In this document: positions 7,710 through 14,975 of the stretch, in pieces
Numbering within the stretch: the first letter of the stretch is position 1
How the letters are laid out: every line of letters begins with the position of its first letter
NCBI GenBank assembly: GCA_002455655.1
Contig: DKLF01000024.1
Span: 1 to 24,838 of the forward strand
Origin: Oscillibacter sp. UBA6647
GTDB taxonomy: Bacteria; Bacillota; Clostridia; Oscillospirales; Oscillospiraceae
Length of the DNA stretch: 24,838 bases
Direction: 5' to 3'
Notes under the pieces: generated by a model
Seen by the model: the letters and a program-made list of their open reading frames with translations, nothing else
What the model was told of the DNA's origin: nothing
The model's database searches: none
Program-made: the position numbers and the translations under genes

Positions 7710-7737
7710 ATTTTACGCGTTTCAGACAATTTGTCAA
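7710..7737 (-). promoter_or_regulatory. psuK-psuG promoter
   Basis: On the minus strand: TTGACA (7732-7737), 16-nt spacer, TAAAAT (7710-7715). Transcription would begin near 7703, about 40 nt before the psuK start. An A/T-rich leader (7680-7703) is a candidate binding site for the PsuK winged helix, but I see no clear palindrome. Confidence 0.72.
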
Positions 7738-7842
7738 GAGGAAAATCCATAGGGTTTCTCCGAAAAATGCATTCGAAACGATTCATTGTGGGAACTCCCT
7801 GCGTTTGATTTCCGTCCAAGAGGAAAAAGGAGGTTGATTTGG

Positions 7843-8700
7843 GTGAAAAAAGTGCGGATAGCAATCTTGTCACTGACTTTGTGCGCGTTTCTCGCCGCCT
7901 GCGGGCAGGCTGCGCCCCCGTTGGCAGACGGAGGAGTGGCATCTTCTTCGGCGGGGACCTCAAAAGGAGAAACCCTATCGACGGAACCGGTGACCGTGTG
8001 CCGGATTGTGGATGGAGCGGAGACGGGAGAGCTGTTGCTGGCAGAGCTGAACGGAGCGGAGGGCGGTATCTATCTCCTGTCGACGACGGGCCTCCCCGTG
8101 ACGGTGGACGGTCAGTCTGCCGACGCAAAGGACCTTGCCGACGGCATGACGGTGGAGGTGGAGCACTCCGGCACGGTGCTGGAAAGCTATCCCGCCCAAT
8201 TTGCGCAAATCGTTTCTCTGCGAGCGAAAACGTCGGTAAATGGCAGCTATAATGACTTGTGCGGCCTGTGGCTCAAGATTTTGGACGACCTGTGGAGCAT
8301 TGACCCGGGCCTGAACGGCATGGAGGGCGGCGGCACGGTTCCCTATGTGGGCGTGGATTTAAGCGGCGCCCCCGGTGATCTGACGGAGACGGAAATGGCC
8401 GCCGTGGCATGGCAGTTTGGGCGGCTTCACGGAGCACAGGCCCTGACCGGAACCTTTGACGAGATGGCGGAGCAGGGATTTATTGACAAAGAGCGGCTTT
8501 TTTGGGAGGACGGCGTGCTTTTTTCCGTCACGGCAAACGAGAAGGGCAAGACGGCCACATACAGCCTGCCGACCCTGACCTTTGACGTGCAGAAGTGGCG
8601 CGGCGGCGACGGGGCGTATTTCTTTTCCGACTGCGTGTGCGTCTGGCCGGAGAGCGGCACATGGACAGAGTACAGCGTCGGAAGCGAAGCCATCTCCTGA
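7843..8700 (+). CDS. Predicted lipoprotein of unknown family
   Basis: The protein is 285 aa. A lipoprotein signal peptide is clear: KKVR, hydrophobic core, then LAAC with the lipidated Cys at position 20, followed by a Ser/Gly/Ala-rich linker to about residue 47. The mature part has two regions. Residues ~50-125 look beta-rich and resemble small OB-like or DUF3221-type lipoprotein domains. A C-terminal ~150-residue region, acidic and aromatic, contains LWLKILDDLW and FDEMAEQGFIDKERLFW. I do not recognise either with confidence. GTG 7843 is chosen from AAGGAGG 8 nt upstream; the frame is open further upstream but without a ribosome site. It would sit on the outer face of the cytoplasmic membrane. 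It is a single gene with a hairpin just after the stop. Confidence 0.82.
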   Translation: MKKVRIAILSLTLCAFLAACGQAAPPLADGGVASSSAGTSKGETLSTEPVTVCRIVDGAETGELLLAELNGAEGGIYLLSTTGLPVTVDGQSADAKDLADGMTVEVEHSGTVLESYPAQFAQIVSLRAKTSVNGSYNDLCGLWLKILDDLWSIDPGLNGMEGGGTVPYVGVDLSGAPGDLTETEMAAVAWQFGRLHGAQALTGTFDEMAEQGFIDKERLFWEDGVLFSVTANEKGKTATYSLPTLTFDVQKWRGGDGAYFFSDCVCVWPESGTWTEYSVGSEAIS

Positions 8701-8705
8701 GAATA

Positions 8706-8740
8706 AATCCCCGCCGGACGCGTATCGTCCGGCGGGGATT
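8706..8740 (+). terminator. Hairpin after the lipoprotein gene
   Basis: A perfect 15-bp stem (8706-8720 with 8726-8740) has loop CGTAT and starts 6 nt past the stop codon. The tail is only weakly T-rich (CCTTGTT). Confidence 0.7.
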
Positions 8741-8745
8741 CCTTG

Positions 8746-8774
8746 TTGCGCCAAGGGAAATCCCATGCTATAAT
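8746..8774 (+). promoter_or_regulatory. Promoter of the ABC exporter operon
   Basis: TTGCGC (8746-8751), 17-nt spacer, TATAAT (8769-8774) with an extended TG upstream of the -10. A near copy of the -10 region (TATAATGTC) recurs at 8830-8838 with no good -35. The transcript would carry a ~90-nt leader. Confidence 0.7.
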
Positions 8775-8871
8775 GTCTAAGAAGCGGGCAGGATATTGAA
8801 GCCGCTGCTTCCACGGAGGTTTCCTACATTATAATGTCCGGTTTTCATCGGCTGAAATCAGGAGAGTGAGC

Positions 8872-10623
8872 ATGACCGCAAAAGAATTTCAAACGCGTTC
8901 CCTATTTCAAATTTTCATCGGCTATTTCAAGCCCCACCGGCGGCTTTTCTTTTTGGACATCGGCTGCGCTTTTGTAATGTCCCTCATTGATCTGGCGTTT
9001 CCGTTTGTCTCCCGGTGGTGCATGTATACCCTGCTGCCCGCAAACGCGTGGCAGGCATTTTTTGCCGTGATGACGGTGGTGGTGGCGGCCTTTACTCTGC
9101 GGGCGGCCCTGAGTTACGTCATCGCCTATTACGGGCACACCTTCGGCATTCTGGTGGAGGCGGATATCCGCCGGGACCTGTTTCACCACATGCAGGAGCT
9201 GGACTTCCGTTACTACGACAAAAACCGCACCGGACAGCTCATGAGCAGGCTCACCGCCGACCTGTTTGACATCACGGAGCTGGCCCATCACGGGCCGGAG
9301 GATGTGTTCATCTCCTTTGTGACCATTGTGGGGTCCCTTGCGGTGATGTTTTCCATCCAGTGGCGGCTGGCGCTGGTGATCGCGGTGATTCTTCCTGTGT
9401 TTTTCGCCGTAGTGTGGAGCTTCCGCCGGTCCATGGCGGAGGCGTCGGACGCCGTAAAGCGGAAGACCGCCGCCATCAACACGGACATTGAGTCGGGCCT
9501 GTCCGGCATCCGCACCGCCAAGGCCTTTGCCAACGAGGCGGCGGAGCTGCGCAAGTTCGACCGGTCCAACGAGACGTTTAAAACCTCCAAGCGGATGTTC
9601 CACAAGGCCATGGGCCGGTTTAACGCCGCCATGGAGTTTTTCCTGTGTATGCTGCAGGCGGCGGTGATTGCCGCTGGCGGCTGGCTCATCATGCAGGGAC
9701 AGATGAACACCATCGACCTGATTACATTCAGCCTGTATATCACAACCTTCGTCAGCCCCATCCGCAAGCTCTCATCCTTTATGGAGCTGTTTGCCAATGG
9801 GTCCGCGGGCCTGAAGCGCTTTGTTGAGCTGATGCGGGAGGAACCCGCGCTGAAGGACGCGCCGGACGCGGAGGACCTTTCCCGGGTGGAGGGCCGGGTG
9901 GATCTGGACCATGTGAGCTTTGCCTATCGGGACAATCTGCCGGTGCTTCACGACGTTGACCTGCACATCCGTCCCGGCGAAACCGTGGCGGTGGTTGGCC
10001 CCTCCGGGGGCGGGAAGTCCACCCTCTGCCAGCTTATCCCCCGGTTTTACGATGTGTCCGGGGGCAGCGTGCGGCTGGATGGGAAGGACGTTCGCCATGT
10101 GAAGCAAAGCTCCCTTCGGCGAAACGTGGGCGTGGTGCAGCAGGAGGTATTCCTGTTTGCCGCCAGTGTCCTTGAAAACATCCGCTACGGCCGCCCCGAC
10201 GCCACGGAGGAGGAAATTTTTAAGGCCGCGAAGGAAGCCGAGATTTACGATGATATCTGCGCTCTGCCCGATGGGTTTGACACCTATGTGGGCGAGCGGG
10301 GAACCTTGCTCTCCGGCGGGCAGAAGCAGCGCATTTCCATTGCCCGGATTTTCCTGAAGGACCCGCCGGTGCTGATTCTGGACGAGGCAACCTCCGCGCT
10401 TGACAGCGTGACCGAGGCGAAAATTCAGGCCACCTTTGAGCGGCTTGCCAAGAACCGCACCACGCTGATGATTGCCCACCGGCTTTCCACCGTCCAAAAG
10501 GCGGACCGGATTCTGGTGGTGGAGAACGGCGAAATTGTGGAGCAGGGCCCCCACGCAGAGCTGCTGGCGAAAAACGGCGCGTATGCCCAGCTTTACCGCA
10601 CACAGGAGCTGCGCCATGGATAA
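8872..10623 (+). CDS. ABC exporter, fused membrane and ATPase domains (MsbA/MdlB-like)
   Basis: The protein is 583 aa, the usual size for a half-transporter that works as a homodimer. The N-terminal ~315 residues contain six hydrophobic segments of a type IV (exporter) membrane domain. The ATPase domain has Walker A GPSGGGKST (376-384), signature LSGGQ (480-484), Walker B LILDEATS (Asp504, Glu505) and the H-loop His (536) in IAHRLST. All catalytic residues are intact. Substrate (lipid, drug or peptide) cannot be read from sequence. ATG 8872 is chosen from AGGAG 7 nt upstream over a GTG at 8866. It overlaps the next gene by 8 nt and leads a six-gene run to 13978. Confidence 0.95.
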   Translation: MTAKEFQTRSLFQIFIGYFKPHRRLFFLDIGCAFVMSLIDLAFPFVSRWCMYTLLPANAWQAFFAVMTVVVAAFTLRAALSYVIAYYGHTFGILVEADIRRDLFHHMQELDFRYYDKNRTGQLMSRLTADLFDITELAHHGPEDVFISFVTIVGSLAVMFSIQWRLALVIAVILPVFFAVVWSFRRSMAEASDAVKRKTAAINTDIESGLSGIRTAKAFANEAAELRKFDRSNETFKTSKRMFHKAMGRFNAAMEFFLCMLQAAVIAAGGWLIMQGQMNTIDLITFSLYITTFVSPIRKLSSFMELFANGSAGLKRFVELMREEPALKDAPDAEDLSRVEGRVDLDHVSFAYRDNLPVLHDVDLHIRPGETVAVVGPSGGGKSTLCQLIPRFYDVSGGSVRLDGKDVRHVKQSSLRRNVGVVQQEVFLFAASVLENIRYGRPDATEEEIFKAAKEAEIYDDICALPDGFDTYVGERGTLLSGGQKQRISIARIFLKDPPVLILDEATSALDSVTEAKIQATFERLAKNRTTLMIAHRLSTVQKADRILVVENGEIVEQGPHAELLAKNGAYAQLYRTQELRHG

Positions 10624-11413
10624 GACGAAGCTTTTGGACAGGGCCGCGAAAAGCGGAGAGGAACGGCTGATTCTTGCCCGGGTGCTGGACCGGCTGGAAC
10701 AGGCCCAAAGCCGCAATATCCCCGCCGCCACGGATTTTCTATCTCCGCAGGAGCGGGCCTCCGCCGAGGTGCTTTTGCGCCTTGCGGGCGTGGGGGAGAC
10801 GGAGTATGTGTCTATGGGCGGCTATGAAGGGGCGGAGCGGCGGATTCTGTTGTTCCTGCCGGACTGGATGGACACGGAAACAGCGGCGGAGCAAAGCCCC
10901 CTGCGGTGCCTGCGGGCGAAATATCGTCCGGAATATGACCTGAGCCACAGGGACCTTTTGGGAAGCCTGATGGGCATGGGCGTGACCCGGGAGAAGACCG
11001 GGGACATTCTGGCGGGCAAAGAATCCTGCGATTTGATCGTGCTAGAGGGCGTGGCGGAGTTTCTGCTGCAAAGCTGGGACCAGGCCGGGCGGGCAAAGCT
11101 GAGCGTCTCCGCCATTTCGGCGGAGGAGCTGTCCGTGCCGGAGGAGCGCTTTGAGGAGGTCCGGGACACGGTGATGAGCCTTCGGCTGGACGCGATTGCC
11201 GCCACGGGCTTTAAAATGGCCCGGGGAAAGGCCGCTTCTCTGATTGAGAGCGGGCGGGTGCAGGTGAACTGGATGGAATGCACCAAGCCGGACCGCCTGC
11301 TGGCGGAGGGAGACACTGTTTCCGCCCGGGGCGTGGGCCGGTTTGCGGTGACGGAGATTGGCGGCGTGACCAGAAAAGGCCGGACGTCCATCGTGGTTCG
11401 GCGGTCCGTTTGA
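10616..11413 (+). CDS. YlmH-like S4-domain RNA-binding protein
   Basis: The protein is 265 aa, the normal YlmH length. The N-terminal ~75 residues match the YlmH leader domain (KLLDRAAKSGEERLILARVLDRLEQAQ), the middle is RRM-like, and an S4 RNA-binding domain spans ~187-247 (LRLDAIAATGFKMARGKA...). Family members bind ribosomal RNA; B. subtilis YlmH (RqcP2) has been linked to handling of stalled 50S complexes, and the gene often sits beside divIVA/sep genes. Here it instead starts inside the ABC exporter gene (8-nt overlap, AGGAG before ATG 10616), an unusual neighbour. The C-terminal tail is basic (RKGRTSIVVRRSV). Confidence 0.9.
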   Translation: MDKTKLLDRAAKSGEERLILARVLDRLEQAQSRNIPAATDFLSPQERASAEVLLRLAGVGETEYVSMGGYEGAERRILLFLPDWMDTETAAEQSPLRCLRAKYRPEYDLSHRDLLGSLMGMGVTREKTGDILAGKESCDLIVLEGVAEFLLQSWDQAGRAKLSVSAISAEELSVPEERFEEVRDTVMSLRLDAIAATGFKMARGKAASLIESGRVQVNWMECTKPDRLLAEGDTVSARGVGRFAVTEIGGVTRKGRTSIVVRRSV

Positions 11414-11425
11414 GGAGGCGCGCAT

Positions 11426-11650
11426 ATGCTGGAATATGAGTTTGAAACGGTGCCTTGCCGACTAGGCGGCGGGTTTGCAAGCATAGCCGTTGGTGCGGCG
11501 GGCATTGAGACACAGGGGTACCGGGAAGTCATTTGCCGAAGAGCGGCTGATGGCTGGCGATACGCCGGGTGCATCCCCCGGATTCAGCGGGCAGAGGGCT
11601 ATATTGAGACGATTGACTTGATTTTTGAGCGGGAAACCCCCATAGAGTGA
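11426..11650 (+). CDS. Small DUF4177-like protein
   Basis: The protein is 74 aa. It opens with LEYEFETVP and contains EVICRRAADGWRYAGCIP followed by a strand ending IDLIFERE. This is the arrangement of DUF4177 proteins (short strand, helix ending in a GW motif, strands). Function is unknown; it is presumably cytoplasmic with no signal or membrane segment. AGGAGG lies just before ATG 11426, and it follows the S4 gene by 12 nt and precedes ynzC by 13 nt, so it is part of the same transcript. The family call is by pattern, not an alignment. Confidence 0.72.
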   Translation: MLEYEFETVPCRLGGGFASIAVGAAGIETQGYREVICRRAADGWRYAGCIPRIQRAEGYIETIDLIFERETPIE

Positions 11651-11663
11651 CAGGAGGAACTGC

Positions 11664-11873
11664 ATGGAGCAAGCAAAAATTGACCGCATCAACCAACTGG
11701 CCCGCAAGGCGAAGTCGCCCGAGGGTCTGAGCGAAGAGGAAACGGCGGAGCGCACTGCGCTGCACAAGGAATACGTGGGATCGGTGCTGGGCAATTTACA
11801 GGGACAGTTGGACAATACCGTGCTTCTGCGGCCCGACGGGTCGAAAGAAAAGCTGAAGAGGAAAGAGAAGTGA
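11664..11873 (+). CDS. DUF896 / YnzC family protein
   Basis: The protein is 69 aa. It fits the DUF896 family: KIDRINQLARKAKSPEGLSEEE...ERTALHKEYVGSVLGNLQGQLDNT, with the helical hairpin of B. subtilis YnzC and a basic tail. Family members are small cytoplasmic helical proteins of unsettled function; YneA-linked paralogues occur in the SOS region of Bacillus, which is not the context here. The start ATG 11664 follows CAGGAGG. The stop codon overlaps the next start (GTGA), which indicates coupled translation. Confidence 0.92.
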   Translation: MEQAKIDRINQLARKAKSPEGLSEEETAERTALHKEYVGSVLGNLQGQLDNTVLLRPDGSKEKLKRKEK

Positions 11874-13084
11874 CGCCAATGACCCCCGAGAAACGGAATC
11901 AGGACAGCGATTGGGGCCATTGGGCGCTGATCGTCTTTCTGTTCGCAATAGGTGTTTGGCCCGTGGCGCTGTATCTGCTCTTTTCCAAGCTGTTTGGCAA
12001 GGGTGGCGGCAGGAAAAAAGGCGCGCCCGCGTCCTCCGTGCGCCCAGGCATGGAGCAGTCTGGCCAGCAGGGGCATGTCGGCGGTCGGGCCGAGGCGGCG
12101 GCCCGGAACCTGACCCGGCCCCCGGCGGTGAAGCGGTCTAATTCCCGGACCATGAAAATTATAGGCCTTGTGGCGCTGGGAATCGGCATTCTGGCGGCTG
12201 GTGACCCGGCTGAGATGATGTTTTCCGGTCTCAGCGGATATCTCTGGGAGCTCTTGCAGTATCTGGCCATTGCGGCGGGCGGTTTGGGCCTGTTTCTCGG
12301 CGGGCTGAACATGGATGCGGCCCTGCGCCGTTATGCCCGCTATTCCGCTGTGCTGGGAGAGGCGGAGGCCATCTCCGTGGAGGACCTGAGCCGAAAGCTG
12401 GGCTGGTCCAGACGGCGCGTGGAAAAGGATTTGGAGAAAATGATCGACCGGGGCTATTTTGGGCCCCAAGCCTATCTGGACCAAATTCAGGGCTGCTTTT
12501 TCCGCAGCGCCCGGGCGGAGGAGGCCCACCGTCGGCAAAAGGAGGCGGAGGACCCCGCCCGTCAGCCGCCCAAAGAGGCGGAGGAGGGGTATTCCGGCAT
12601 TCTGCGGAGCATTCGCCGGGCCAACGAGCGGATTGCCGACCCTGTTTTGTCTGAGAAAATTGACCGTCTGGAGGACGTGACCGCGCGTATTTTCCGGGCG
12701 GTGGAGGCGGACCCGAAAAAGCAGGGCCGCATTGACACGTTTATGAACTACTACCTGCCTACCACCCAAAAGCTGCTGGACTCCTACGCGGAGTTTGACG
12801 CGGCGGGCGTGGAGGGAGAGAACCTGCGTCAGGCCAAGCTGCGGATTGAGCAGACCATGGATTCCATTGTCGCGGGCTTTGAGCACCAACTGGACGAGCT
12901 TTACAAGACCGACGTTCTGGACGTGGACAGCGATATCCGGGTGATGGAAACCATGCTCCGGCGGGATACCGCCAGCGTAGAGCGGGACTTTGGGCTGGGC
13001 GGACCGGAGACGGGAACCACCCCCTCCGGACGAAGCCGCGACGTGGACTTGGGCGGCACGGCGGCCCAGACTCAAGAGGAGTAA
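11870..13084 (+). CDS. Membrane XpaC-like (5-bromo-4-chloroindolyl phosphate hydrolysis) protein with winged-helix-like segment
   Basis: The protein is 404 aa. In order: hydrophobic segment ~17-42; basic Gly/Arg-rich linker 43-94; two more hydrophobic segments ~95-112 and ~123-146; a winged-helix-like region ~155-215 (ISVEDLSRKLGWSRRRVEKDLEKMIDRGYF); an acidic linker; and an XpaC-like region ~245-375 containing NYYLPTTQKLLDSYAEF and LDVDSDIRVMETML. XpaC proteins usually sit beside toxic-anion-resistance telA; no telA is in this window. Despite the name, the biochemical role is not established. Start: GTG 11870, overlapping ynzC by 4 nt with AGAGG 8 nt upstream; an ATG at 11879 is the alternative. 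The C-terminal ~30 residues are low-complexity and probably disordered. Confidence 0.85.
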   Translation: MTPMTPEKRNQDSDWGHWALIVFLFAIGVWPVALYLLFSKLFGKGGGRKKGAPASSVRPGMEQSGQQGHVGGRAEAAARNLTRPPAVKRSNSRTMKIIGLVALGIGILAAGDPAEMMFSGLSGYLWELLQYLAIAAGGLGLFLGGLNMDAALRRYARYSAVLGEAEAISVEDLSRKLGWSRRRVEKDLEKMIDRGYFGPQAYLDQIQGCFFRSARAEEAHRRQKEAEDPARQPPKEAEEGYSGILRSIRRANERIADPVLSEKIDRLEDVTARIFRAVEADPKKQGRIDTFMNYYLPTTQKLLDSYAEFDAAGVEGENLRQAKLRIEQTMDSIVAGFEHQLDELYKTDVLDVDSDIRVMETMLRRDTASVERDFGLGGPETGTTPSGRSRDVDLGGTAAQTQEE

Positions 13085-13150
13085 AGGCCCCTCGGGCGCA
13101 GCGGAAGAAGAGAAAGAGCGCGGAGTTGACCGCAGGCAGGAGTGGAGAAG

Positions 13151-13978
13151 ATGCACAAAACAGTGCAAGGCGTTGGGCTTTACTGTCACAGCGTGGGCGA
13201 GGGGAAGCCGGTGGTGCTGCTCCACGGTCTTGGCTGCGACCACCGATTGATGGCCGGGTGCATGGAGCCGGTGTTTGAACAGCGGCCCGGCTACCGGCGC
13301 ATCTACGTGGACCTGCCCGGAATGGGCCGGTCGGATGCGCCCATGAAGCGGGCCTCTTCGGATGATATTTTAGAGCTTTTGCGGGGCCTTGTGGCCGAGC
13401 TGACGGCAGGGGAGCGGTTTTTGCTGGCGGGGGAGTCTTACGGCGGCTATCTTGCCCGGGGCCTTTTGACCACGGAGCTTGGCCCGCTGGCGGATGGGCT
13501 GCTGCTGATCTGCCCGGTGACCGTGCCGGAGCCGGAAAAACGGGAGCTGCCCCCGGCGGGCGCCCTGCGCTATGATGAGGAATTTCTCCGGGAGCTGGGA
13601 CCGAAAGAGCGGGCGGCGTTCTGCAATCTGGCGGTTCTGGCAAACCGGCGGGTTTACGAACGGTATAAAGAAGAGATCGCTTCCGGGTTGGACCTTTCAA
13701 ATGGGGAATTTGTGGCGGCGCTGCGGCGAAGCTACTCTTTTTCTTTCGATGTGGACGCGCAGGTCCGAGCGCTGGGCTTTGACCGGCCCGCGCTGCTGCT
13801 GGCTGGTCGGCAGGACATCTGCGTGGGCTACCGGGATTTGTGGAAGCTGCTGGAGGATATGCCCCGGGCGGCGTTTGCCCTGCTGGATTTGGCAGGCCAC
13901 AATTTGCAGATAGAGCGCCCGGAGCCGTTTGCCGCCTTGGTGACGGACTGGCTGGACAGGACAGAGGATTTTTCCTAA
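13151..13978 (+). CDS. Alpha/beta hydrolase
   Basis: The protein is 275 aa. The alpha/beta-hydrolase fold is clear: oxyanion HGLG (25-28), nucleophile elbow GESYGG with Ser96, probable acid Asp222 (AGRQDICVGY) and catalytic His250 (LAGHNLQIE). It has no signal peptide, so it is cytoplasmic. Esterase/lipase-type hydrolysis is likely, but the substrate cannot be inferred. I chose ATG 13151, 8 nt after AGGAG (13138-13142), over GTG 13142. It is the last gene of the operon-like run, 66 nt after the XpaC-like gene, and a strong terminator follows. Confidence 0.92.
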   Translation: MHKTVQGVGLYCHSVGEGKPVVLLHGLGCDHRLMAGCMEPVFEQRPGYRRIYVDLPGMGRSDAPMKRASSDDILELLRGLVAELTAGERFLLAGESYGGYLARGLLTTELGPLADGLLLICPVTVPEPEKRELPPAGALRYDEEFLRELGPKERAAFCNLAVLANRRVYERYKEEIASGLDLSNGEFVAALRRSYSFSFDVDAQVRALGFDRPALLLAGRQDICVGYRDLWKLLEDMPRAAFALLDLAGHNLQIERPEPFAALVTDWLDRTEDFS

Positions 13979-14003
13979 GGAGTCCGCTTCCTTGCAGATG
14001 TGA

Positions 14004-14044
14004 AAATGACGGGGGGTTGCCAAGCTGGCAATCCCCCGTCATTT
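14004..14044 (+). terminator. Terminator of the exporter-hydrolase operon
   Basis: A long stem (14004-14022 with 14026-14044, one G-U pair) has a 3-nt AGC loop and flanking A/T runs, ~25 nt past the hydrolase stop. Confidence 0.82.
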
Positions 14045-14128
14045 GATGTAGATATCTGAATAAACCAAAAGCGTCTAAGCCCCGCGTTGCAAGTGAACAT
14101 TTGCTCGACTAAGCGCCCCTCCTGAAGG

Positions 14129-14557
14129 TCAACTCAGAATCACCGCCAGCACGAAACCTAAAAGGCAGCCGAACGCCACCTGAAGCGGAGTATGCCCCAC
14201 AAACTCCTTCAGCTTGACCTCGTTTTCAAGATCGCTGCTGGCCAGCTCCAAAAGCTCATTGAGGGCCTTGGCGTGCTTGCCTGCCTCCAGACGAACGCCC
14301 ATGGCATCGTGCATGACGATGATGGCCAGAATGGCGGAGACGGCAAAGGTTGCCGAGTCCAGCCCACACTCCAGCCCGGCGGTAACGGCCAAAGCCGTCA
14401 CGGTGGCGGAATGGCCGCTGGGCATTCCCCCGTCTCCAACCAGACGACGAATGTCCAGCTTTCGATTGACCAGGGCGTAGATGATTACCTTCAAAACCTG
14501 CGCGGTAATCCAGGCAATCACCGCATTTATTAAAAGGTGGTTGTTCCATAGCGTCAT
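14129..14557 (-). CDS. Divergent PAP2 family membrane phosphatase-like protein (DUF212)
   Basis: The protein is 142 aa, the normal length. The divergent PAP2 motifs are present: GDGGMPSGHS (41-50), MHDAMGVR (82-89) and VGHTPLQV (120-127), within four to five hydrophobic segments. Residues match the acid-phosphatase-like His/Ser pattern, so a membrane lipid-phosphate phosphatase role is plausible but unproven for this subfamily. ATG 14557 is the only in-frame start after an upstream TGA; its ribosome site (GGGAGG) is about 12 nt away, somewhat far, so translation may be weak. It is transcribed alone on the minus strand, convergent with the hydrolase operon. Confidence 0.92.
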   Translation of the reverse strand: MTLWNNHLLINAVIAWITAQVLKVIIYALVNRKLDIRRLVGDGGMPSGHSATVTALAVTAGLECGLDSATFAVSAILAIIVMHDAMGVRLEAGKHAKALNELLELASSDLENEVKLKEFVGHTPLQVAFGCLLGFVLAVILS

Positions 14558-14619
14558 ATTGTGTCAATGCCTCCCCGTACTGCAGGAATTGGCCGCAGCC
14601 CGCGCCGCCACACTTCGAC

Positions 14620-14648
14620 ATTATAGCACATACTAACTGAATGAGCCA
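14620..14648 (-). promoter_or_regulatory. Promoter of the PAP2 gene
   Basis: On the minus strand: extended -10 TGC-TATAAT (14620-14628). A weak -35 (TGGCTC, 14643-14648) lies 17 nt upstream. Confidence 0.6.
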
Positions 14649-14863
14649 GCATATTCGTGTAAAATCTGGCCTATTTTTAAACAATCAAAAAAGGCCCCGC
14701 TTTTAAGACAGAACCATTTTATGCGCCGGAAATTCTGCCCATGCCGCCATAAAGTGCTGCCATGGGCGGGCCGGAAAAAAATAGCGCTGGATAGGCCGCG
14801 TGGGCGCACACAAGCCCTGCAAGCGCTTGCCTCGCCGGAGCAGGGCGGCCTTGCAGCTTTGAT
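14649..14863. other. Non-coding gap with structured, cre-like sequence
   Basis: No credible gene is seen in the 418-bp gap 14558-14975: the short open frames lack ribosome sites and family matches. It holds a folded-looking block: GGCC (14794-14797) and GCCCTG (14814-14819) can pair with CAGGGCGGCC (14841-14850). Inside lies a 12-bp palindrome GCAAGCGCTTGC (14819-14830) resembling a CcpA catabolite-responsive element. An A/T-rich imperfect hairpin (about 14668-14696, GGCC ends) lies nearer the PAP2 gene. With the bidirectional terminator at 14864-14899, the block could be a small RNA on the plus strand, but no strong promoter is visible. Confidence 0.4.
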
Positions 14864-14899
14864 AAAAACCGGCACGGCCCACTGGCCGCGCCGGTTTTT
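14864..14899 (-). terminator. Bidirectional terminator after the dapF-symporter operon
   Basis: The stem (14864-14879 with 14884-14899, one A-C mismatch) has loop CACT. Five or more Ts follow on both strands. On the minus strand it ends the symporter transcript; on the plus strand it could end an unannotated RNA. A second hairpin (GCGGCA/TGCCGC, 14910-14925) lies just before it on the minus strand. Confidence 0.8.
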
Positions 14900-14975
14900 T
14901 CATAGCTGAGCGGCAACGGTGCCGCAGTAAAAGGCAGACTGAAAGAATATGCCCAAGAGCCGGAAGCAAGCTTAC

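Noticed and set aside
11462..13243. 593-codon minus-strand open frame opposite the DUF4177-YnzC-XpaC genes
   Set aside because: It covers three coherent plus-strand genes with good starts and overlaps. Its translation is low-complexity and matches no family.
12759..14042. 427-codon minus-strand open frame opposite the hydrolase
   Set aside because: Extreme Pro/Arg/Ser content from reading the antisense of a GC-rich gene. The plus-strand alpha/beta hydrolase has an intact catalytic triad.
14700..14900. SRP RNA, tmRNA or RNase P RNA in the gap
   Set aside because: None of the conserved cores (SRP GGAAGGAAGCAG-type loop, tmRNA tRNA-like end, RNase P GAGGAAAGT box) is present.
14721..14909. Short open frames in the 14558-14975 gap
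   Set aside because: No ribosome site, no family match, and they run into the terminator hairpin.
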